Shown in pieces: positions 58,068-64,000 of a stretch of DNA of 64,000 nt. This DNA is from Alteromonadaceae bacterium (lineage in GTDB: Bacteria; Pseudomonadota; Gammaproteobacteria; Enterobacterales; Alteromonadaceae): the NCBI GenBank assembly GCA_013373625.1, contig JABXHM010000009.1, positions 1 to 64,000 on the forward strand. The letters are read 5' to 3'. The position numbers and the translations under genes were made by a program. The notes under the pieces were generated by a model, which was not told where the DNA came from, made no database searches, and saw only the letters and a list, made by a program, of their open reading frames with translations. The stretch's first letter is position 1. Each line of letters starts with the position of its first letter.

Positions 58068-58547
58068 ATGCAAATTTCTCCAAATAGTGTCGTAACGCTA
58101 CACTACACAGTAAGCACTGAAGACGGCACGGAGCTGGACTCTTCAACGGGTGGCGAGCCACTCTCTGCACTGCTGGGCAGTCGTTTTTTGATTAGTGGGC
58201 TTGAAGATGCGTTACAGGGAAAATCATCCGGCGAGAAATTTGAAGTGACCATTGAGCCAGAAAAAGCGTACGGTGAGCGACTTGATCATTTGGTACAAGC
58301 AGTGCCTGCAACCATGTTTGACGGCATGGATGTAGAGCCTGGCATGCAGTTTCGGGCGACTACCGATGCCGGGGAGCAATCTGTCATTGTTGTAGAAAAA
58401 ACCGATGACGAAGTCATTATCGATGGCAACCATCCACTGGCAGGCATTGCCCTGACCTTTTCGGTTGAAGTGCTGGATGTGCGCGAACCGACCCAGGAAG
58501 AGCTCACTCATGGCCACGTTCATGGACCAGGTGGTTGTAACCACTAA
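58068..58547 (+). CDS. FKBP-type peptidyl-prolyl isomerase, SlyD-like
   Basis: A 159-residue prolyl isomerase of the SlyD/FkpB class. The FKBP half-domains surround an inserted flap (about 70-125). The C-terminus is rich in His and contains one Cys (HGHVHGPGGCNH), a short version of the metal-binding tail of SlyD. Ligand residues such as Y13 and the F in the second half look conserved. It may act as a folding helper or nickel/zinc chaperone. It has a bidirectional terminator after it. Confidence 0.87.
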   Translation: MQISPNSVVTLHYTVSTEDGTELDSSTGGEPLSALLGSRFLISGLEDALQGKSSGEKFEVTIEPEKAYGERLDHLVQAVPATMFDGMDVEPGMQFRATTDAGEQSVIVVEKTDDEVIIDGNHPLAGIALTFSVEVLDVREPTQEELTHGHVHGPGGCNH

Positions 58548-58560
58548 CATGCCGTCAGGC

Positions 58561-58598
58561 AATAAAAAGCGGCGTGCTTAGCACTCCGCTTTTTTATT
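58561..58598. terminator. bidirectional terminator between FKBP gene and glnB
   Basis: A long hairpin pairs an A-rich arm ending AAAAAGCGG (58564-58572) with CCGCTTTTTT (58586-58595), with an inner GTGC/GCAC stem. T and A runs on the two sides let it work for both converging genes. Confidence 0.88.
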
Positions 58599-58621
58599 CG
58601 AATCGGCTTTATCAGGTTAAG

Positions 58622-58966
<345 letters not shown>

Positions 58967-59800
58967 TTACTCATCGTAAATAGTAGGAATAGGAACACGT
59001 TTGTGTTGTGTACGATTATAAATATACAGTAACTTTTCGGATACTTCCGGTGCAACCGCTTTATTTTCGAGAAAATCATCTATTTGATCATAGGTGAGTC
59101 CCAGTGCTTGTTCATCGGCTTTTTGCGGTGTGAGAGTTTCCAAATCAGCCGTGGGCGCCTTACGGATGATGTTTACCGGCGCACCTAAGTGCTCAGCAAC
59201 CTGGCGAACCTGACGTTTACTCAATCCAAAAAGTGGCGCCAGGTCGCACGCTCCATCACCATATTTGGTGTAAAAACCGGTTATATTTTCGGCAGAGTGA
59301 TCAGTACCTAATACCAGGCCGTCCAGCATACCCGCTATTTCGTATTGAATAACCATGCGCGTACGCGCTTTGACGTTTCCTTTCACAAAATCCTGTTTCG
59401 CTTCATCGGCGGGTAACAGACCGGCTGAATCCAGCGCAGCTGCCGTCTCCTGATGAATGGCATCAGCACCAGGTTGCACATTCACAGCAATAGATTTTGA
59501 TGGCTTGATAAAATCGATAGATGCCTGGGCATCCGCTTCATCGGCCTGCACATTGTAAGGTAATCGAACAGCGATAAACTGATAACGCTCATGATGCTCC
59601 TGGTTAAGCTCATCAACGGCCAGTTGCGCCAACCGGCCAAGGGTACACGAGTCGATGCCACCGCTAATCCCCAGAACCAGAGCGTTCATGCCTGATTGCT
59701 TCAGTTGCTGCTTAATAAAGTCCACCCTGCGTGCAACTTCAAATTGCACGTCGATACTCGGTAACACTTTCATTTCTTCAATAACTGCTTGTTTATCCAT
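58967..59800 (-). CDS. nadE: ammonia-dependent NAD synthetase
   Basis: It amidates nicotinic acid adenine dinucleotide to NAD using ammonia and ATP. The PP-loop SGGIDS (about 46-51) is clear; there is no glutaminase domain, so free ammonia is the nitrogen source. At 277 residues it is near E. coli NadE (275). Its coupling to glnB is notable because PII proteins are known to control some NAD synthetases. Confidence 0.95.
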   Translation of the reverse strand: MDKQAVIEEMKVLPSIDVQFEVARRVDFIKQQLKQSGMNALVLGISGGIDSCTLGRLAQLAVDELNQEHHERYQFIAVRLPYNVQADEADAQASIDFIKPSKSIAVNVQPGADAIHQETAAALDSAGLLPADEAKQDFVKGNVKARTRMVIQYEIAGMLDGLVLGTDHSAENITGFYTKYGDGACDLAPLFGLSKRQVRQVAEHLGAPVNIIRKAPTADLETLTPQKADEQALGLTYDQIDDFLENKAVAPEVSEKLLYIYNRTQHKRVPIPTIYDE

Positions 59801-60044
59801 TAGATAATCCAGAGTGTTTTAGGTTCCTGTATACAGTCTACGTTAAAATTGGTGAACTTGTCAGTAAGTGCGTGTGCGCTACACTTGATTTAAACCAATT
59901 CATTCGGGCCCCCCATAATGATCAGCCTATCACTTTCACCTGAGTCTATTCTAAGCACATACCTGCGTGTAGAAAACAATAAGTGACATCCTCTAGGACG
60001 GGTTAAACTATTATTGAGATAATTCGAGCATAAGACCATCAAAA

Positions 60045-60587
60045 ATGCGCCAAACCGGATATACCTTAATAGAGTTAATGATTACGATCGCCGTGCTTAG
60101 CATCGTTGTGGGTATTGTTGTTCCTGGTGCCAGAGGATTCATAAATCATTCGCTGCTAAGTAAAGAAGTTAACGAAATCAGTGCGCTGTCACGTCTGGCA
60201 AGATTCAGCGCGATGGAAGAACAAACCAATATCGTATTGTGCCCTACCACAAATTACGCCCAGTGCGGCACAGATTGGACGCAAGGTAAAATGGCATTTG
60301 TCGATCTCAACGGCAACGGTGACAGAAGCACAAACGAGACCATTATTGGGGCCACAGAAGCACTGCACAGCTCGGTATCGGTTACAGCGCCCGGGCAGTC
60401 GATACTCTTTAATCGCCGGGGCGGCGCTAACGTCACAACGACACTCATATTTTGCGACGAAACCAGTGACGCTGACAAGGCCATGGGCCTGATAATTAAC
60501 GGTTACGGTAAAATTGCAGTGGCACAAGATAGAAACAACGACGGAACCAAAGAAGACCACGCAGGTAATGCCCTCACCTGTGCCTAG
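60045..60587 (+). CDS. type IV pseudopilin, FimT/GspH-like
   Basis: A 180-residue minor pilin or pseudopilin. The N-terminus has the prepilin signature TGYTLIELM with cleavage after G5 and E at position +5, then the hydrophobic helix (about 6-30). The C-terminal domain has two Cys near the end (FCDE and LTCA), consistent with a disulfide. It lies on the opposite strand from pilE and pilY1, facing them. In most relatives fimT/fimU is on the same strand, so this module has been rearranged. Confidence 0.88.
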   Translation: MRQTGYTLIELMITIAVLSIVVGIVVPGARGFINHSLLSKEVNEISALSRLARFSAMEEQTNIVLCPTTNYAQCGTDWTQGKMAFVDLNGNGDRSTNETIIGATEALHSSVSVTAPGQSILFNRRGGANVTTTLIFCDETSDADKAMGLIINGYGKIAVAQDRNNDGTKEDHAGNALTCA

Positions 60588-60900
60588 GGCGTGTTGATCT
60601 TTGCTGTCAGGCAAAACCGTTAGTCTATTTTCCCCTGTCAGCTTTATCAGGCCAGTTGTATTACGCGCCCTGAATAACTAACCAGATCTGATAAGCTTAC
60701 CTGACGGATAGCGTCATAAAGCGGAGTGTCCTGACATTCAGTATGTTACCAGAACTTACCGCGTTTTTAGGATCAGGTAATGTTCAGGCGGCTTGCCCAA
60801 ATACCGCTGTAAAGGACGTGCTTTGCTGAAATCAGCAGGCAACAAAGACACTACTTATCCTCAGTGCCCGCATTTGCTCAGACCAGCTGTATCTACAGCA
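60588..60900. other. gap between fimT and pilE, possible rearrangement scar
   Basis: This 313-nt stretch shows no credible gene on either strand. Several short inverted repeats occur, such as CCTGACAT/ATGTTCAGG-type arms around 60731-60785. The sequence TAGGGCGTGTTGA at its left edge recurs at the 3' end of lpxD. It could be a decayed mobile element, but no transposase trace was seen. Confidence 0.3.
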
Positions 60901-61362
60901 TTAGCAGGACCAGCAAAACTCTGCGTTGCCGATGCTTCCATCGCTATTTTTATCCCAGCCTTTGCGGCCATCGCTATAAATGACAATTATGCCGTCGTCA
61001 GCCTGAGGGGAACCACTGACCGGCGTGGCACGAAGCTCGAAGTTATTACCGTCGGTACTCACCGAGTGAATTGTTAACGTATACTTTTTCTTTGCGGCGG
61101 GCTCAGTGGACGGCGAATGCGTTGCGAAAATCGCTGGTGCTCCGGTGTCTGAGCCTCCCGCGGCCGCGCCTTTATAACTGAACGTCGTGGCATAATGACG
61201 CTCCATCGCTGAGGCAAAACTCATCAAGTCTGCCTGTGCTGTGCCGCGGTTAGTTTTCACCATCATCGATTGATACGACGGATAACCTACCGCGGCGATG
61301 ATGCCAATAACAGCAATAGCAATCATTAATTCAATAAGCGTAAAACCCTGCTGGTGTTGCAT
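60901..61362 (-). CDS. pilE: type IV minor pilin PilE
   Basis: A 153-residue minor pilin. The class III prepilin signal QGFTLIELM (5-13), with E5 of the mature protein, is followed by the conserved hydrophobic helix. The globular part ends with SCWSC-like two cysteines (FCWSC), likely a disulfide. In Pseudomonas and relatives PilE is the last gene of the fimU-pilVWXY1E operon and primes pilus assembly with PilY1. It lies 5 nt downstream of pilY1. Confidence 0.9.
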   Translation of the reverse strand: MQHQQGFTLIELMIAIAVIGIIAAVGYPSYQSMMVKTNRGTAQADLMSFASAMERHYATTFSYKGAAAGGSDTGAPAIFATHSPSTEPAAKKKYTLTIHSVSTDGNNFELRATPVSGSPQADDGIIVIYSDGRKGWDKNSDGSIGNAEFCWSC

Positions 61363-61367
61363 TGTAG

Positions 61368-64000
61368 TTATTGCTCCACATCAGATGACCAGCCACCACG
61401 CATCACGCGTTGATAGCGGCCAAAAATATTTTGGCTCAGGCACTCAAAGTCTGAAGTACAGGCTTCCTCATTGCCATCTTCATCAACGGCAACCACCGCC
61501 GATACACACTCAGTGCCTAAACATATTGTTGGGTTAACCGCATCTTCAATCAATATTTTAGTATCCGGCGCGATACCTGTCTGCGTTAACTGAGCATACC
61601 GATCACTTGCCGTGTAATCTCCGTCCTGATTGAGATCACCAGCGGCGTTACCGTCAATTAAATTCACCAGATAGGCGCGACTGTTTCCTGCCGGCGGCGC
61701 GCAATCACTGGTGCTGCTTGCTGCCGGTACGTAACTGGTAAAAAACACTTTGTAATTAACAATGACCGGCGACGATAGAATTTTTTCGCCAGCAGTCTGC
61801 ATGGTGATATACCAACCCTGTTTACTTTCGTAATCACTAATCGCAACGCTGCGGGTTGCCTCGTTACTAGCGGTTAAACTATGGGTTGTCGCGTCAAATA
61901 AGTTGTTTTCGGTAATAGTTGTCGGAAAACTGAATTTGCCGTTGTCGTCGAGCGTGAATACACCTTCATCTTTGAGCATATAAAAACGGTCATTTACCAC
62001 AGTATCCAAAGGGTTTGCCCGCCAACCACTACCAATCACGACCGCATAAAAGTTTTGTCCCCCCTGGGCCACTTCAGAGACATCCACACCATAATAGAAA
62101 TGACGATTGTCGCTACTGCCGCTGCCAGCCAGATCGGCGATACGCTGACCTTTAATGAAATCGGCACCTGACTCACCATTGTAAACATCAAACCGGAACA
62201 CCTGTCCTCCCATGTCTGTCGCGTATAAGTGGTCGGCAAAACCATCGTTATCGCGATCTATTGCCGCAATATGACCCGGAATAGCGTATTGCATTTCGGC
62301 AATATTGACATCAGCCCCGCTGTTAGAGGCCTTCCACAACAACGCGCCGGTGTCGGCATTAAATATCATTACGGCATTGCCGACCACATCGGTAGTTCTG
62401 ACGTTATTGGTGTCTTGTGTCTCGTCGTAGCCGCCGCCAATAACCATCACATTATACGCTGTACCCCCTAATTTCATTTTGGTTAAAATAGGTCGTGACC
62501 AACTCTGGCCCAGCTTTTCAAGCCCTGCGGTGCCCCCCTCAATAGCGTAGACTAACGATGGCGAGGTTTTGGAGGTAATGTCAAAGACGTAATAATTTCG
62601 ACCGCCACGACGCATGCCCACATACAAGTATTTTTTACCGTCAAACTCTCTGAGTACCATATGCCCATCGAGCCCGTAGATATGCTTGTAGCTGGAATTA
62701 TCCTGATAAAAATCCTTTACATTTACCAGCAGAGATTTCGGCGCTACCGAATAGTATTCACTCCCGGTTGCGGCATCGAAAGCATGTAAAAATCCGTGGT
62801 TAGTGGCAATGAAAATAACTGAATCGTTATTACCATAGTTAACAATAACGGGTTGTGAGTGAATAGGATCGCCCATTTGCAAACGCGTTTCAGTAATATC
62901 GCCGTCACCATCATAGTCGCGAAGATCGACACCACGTGCCCACTTGAGCAGATTTTCACGAAGGCCCTGTGGATCAGCGTCGCCGTCGGTTCCCATTGTC
63001 GCAGTGGTAATTGCACTGTTATTTTCATGTAGTTGGTTGGCACTGGATACAATGCTGCCGGGTCCATCAAAAAAGTACACATTGCGGCTCGGTGGCAATA
63101 ATGAAGCGGCACCGCCGGCTCTGACATCAGCACCATCCTGAAACAGTGACCAGTAACTGTGTGAACTGTCGGCAAAGAACCCGGTGTTATCATCAATTGC
63201 CGCTAAGCCGTTGCGATCAAATACCTTATCACCGTCAATGCGATATTTCTTTAAATTGCCTGGCCACAGCGTCCCCTCTGCAGGCTTAAACAACGCGTAG
63301 TATAATTCATCCTGGTGGGTCAGCCGGTTAAGCTGATTCACCGCTACCCCAGGCGAAACAAAGGTGGCGTTAACATCTTTAACCGCTCGCAAAATGGTCT
63401 GAAAGGCGGCCAGTAAATCTTCAGAGTTATCAGCAGTGTAAAAGCCGCCGCCACTTTGTAACGCGAGCTGATATAGAAAGTTATTGGCATAATTATTGGC
63501 CGCAAAGCCAATCGTATGCGTGGTTACTTTGGCACCAATAACAGACGTAGAAGCCTTACTGATATTTGACACTAAATCCAAACCACAAAGCTCGCCTGAA
63601 TTTGCCGACTTGCACGCTGTACCCAGCATGGCCTGAATCTTAGATGCACTATGATTGTTATTGGCCTCACCGTCTGAAAGCAGCACAATATGGTTGTTGG
63701 TCTGACACTGTAAATCCTGCACCGGGCTAATATATTCTGCGCCACTGGGAATGTACTCAGTAATACAGTCGCTGTCACTGAGGTTTTCAGCGGAACAACC
63801 ATAAGGCAGCACGGAGTCTGCACCCGTGTAAGAATCTCTGTGGCTCACCCGGGTACTACGGCGTACTGACGAGGACACCGATGAATTGCCGCGACTCAAA
63901 CCATAGTCTACAGATCGGCCACCATAATAGCGTGCCGCTTCATAAAGCGTATCAACTATCGGCGTTAAGCCATTGGCCGATAAATCATCGACCTGACTAA
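61368..64000 (-). CDS. pilY1: pilus tip adhesin PilY1, 5' end beyond window
   Basis: The 3' part of a PilY1 gene; the frame stays open to the right edge, so the start lies beyond position 64000. About 877 codons are visible. A von Willebrand A-like part near the edge (TPIVDTLYEAARYYGG, then HIVLLSDGEANN) is followed by the seven-bladed propeller typical of PilY1. EF-hand-like calcium loops are seen (DRDNDGFAD, DYDGDGDIT, DLNQDGDYT). PilY1 is a calcium-controlled tip adhesin and surface sensor that also helps pilus extension. It forms an operon with pilE. Confidence 0.93.
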   Translation of the reverse strand, partial: SQVDDLSANGLTPIVDTLYEAARYYGGRSVDYGLSRGNSSVSSSVRRSTRVSHRDSYTGADSVLPYGCSAENLSDSDCITEYIPSGAEYISPVQDLQCQTNNHIVLLSDGEANNNHSASKIQAMLGTACKSANSGELCGLDLVSNISKASTSVIGAKVTTHTIGFAANNYANNFLYQLALQSGGGFYTADNSEDLLAAFQTILRAVKDVNATFVSPGVAVNQLNRLTHQDELYYALFKPAEGTLWPGNLKKYRIDGDKVFDRNGLAAIDDNTGFFADSSHSYWSLFQDGADVRAGGAASLLPPSRNVYFFDGPGSIVSSANQLHENNSAITTATMGTDGDADPQGLRENLLKWARGVDLRDYDGDGDITETRLQMGDPIHSQPVIVNYGNNDSVIFIATNHGFLHAFDAATGSEYYSVAPKSLLVNVKDFYQDNSSYKHIYGLDGHMVLREFDGKKYLYVGMRRGGRNYYVFDITSKTSPSLVYAIEGGTAGLEKLGQSWSRPILTKMKLGGTAYNVMVIGGGYDETQDTNNVRTTDVVGNAVMIFNADTGALLWKASNSGADVNIAEMQYAIPGHIAAIDRDNDGFADHLYATDMGGQVFRFDVYNGESGADFIKGQRIADLAGSGSSDNRHFYYGVDVSEVAQGGQNFYAVVIGSGWRANPLDTVVNDRFYMLKDEGVFTLDDNGKFSFPTTITENNLFDATTHSLTASNEATRSVAISDYESKQGWYITMQTAGEKILSSPVIVNYKVFFTSYVPAASSTSDCAPPAGNSRAYLVNLIDGNAAGDLNQDGDYTASDRYAQLTQTGIAPDTKILIEDAVNPTICLGTECVSAVVAVDEDGNEEACTSDFECLSQNIFGRYQRVMRGGWSSDVEQ

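Noticed and set aside
60585-60600. TAGGGCGTGTTGA shared with 35573-35585, as an insertion-sequence end
   Set aside because: A 13-base match is expected by chance many times in 64 kb, and no partner end, target duplication or transposase was found.
60793-61077. A 94-codon plus-strand open frame in the gap and pilE end
   Set aside because: Most of it is antisense to pilE and it has no ribosome-binding site.

Overview
The window looks like chromosomal DNA of a marine gammaproteobacterium of the Alteromonadales (Alteromonas-like; the genus cannot be fixed from sequence alone). The reasons are the gene families and their order: bamD, rluD, pgeF and clpB together; xseB-ispA-dxs; ribD-ribE-ribBA-ribH-nusB-thiL-pgpA; rpoE-rseABC followed by lepA-lepB-rnc-era; sodium-type stator genes pomAB; several c-di-GMP proteins; an exosortase-dependent surface protein; and a PilY1/PilE type IV pilus module. 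Nearly all of it is core genome. I found no tRNA gene, rRNA gene, prophage, intact insertion sequence or CRISPR array inside the window.

Layout. Positions 1-210 hold two tandem leftward promoters of rRNA type, so an rRNA (or tRNA) operon probably begins just outside the left edge. Next come pssA, an exosortase (PEP-CTERM-like) surface protein with a probable sigma-54 promoter, and the TPR protein PrsT. Positions 5.7-12.9 kb carry clpB (with a heat-shock promoter), a secreted M28 peptidase, pgeF, rluD and bamD, followed by a membrane GGDEF/EAL protein. Positions 15.5-22.1 kb form a singlet-oxygen/photo-oxidative stress locus of RpoE-ChrR (ECF11) type: chrR, the ECF sigma gene and a LON-domain gene on the minus strand, and a divergent five-gene operon (NTF2-like, SDR, FAD oxidoreductase, DUF1365, cyclopropane-fatty-acid-synthase-like) on the plus strand. 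Three promoter-like sites here share a TGATC-type -35 element and an identical 18-nt spacer.

Positions 22.1-23.8 kb encode the PomAB stator. Then follow isoprenoid precursor genes (xseB, ispA, dxs), a riboflavin/thiamin/NusB operon headed by nrdR and glyA, an isolated lpxD, ettA with a strongly structured leader, two PilZ proteins around radA, serB with a short YtjB-like gene, and tatD-pdxH. A long minus-strand run follows: era, rnc, lepB, lepA, rseC, rseB, rseA and rpoE, the last with its own sigma-E-type promoter. The right end has nadB, a MaoC-like hydratase, ygfX-sdhE, ygfZ, an FKBP-type isomerase, glnB-nadE, a FimT/GspH pseudopilin, pilE and the 3' part of pilY1, which runs off the right edge.

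The best candidates for something beyond routine annotation are the ECF11 locus with its three spaced promoters and LON-domain gene, the sigma-54 promoter before the exosortase substrate, the structured leader before ettA, the orphan 53-codon frame next to the pomA promoter, and the shortened YtjB-like protein beside serB.
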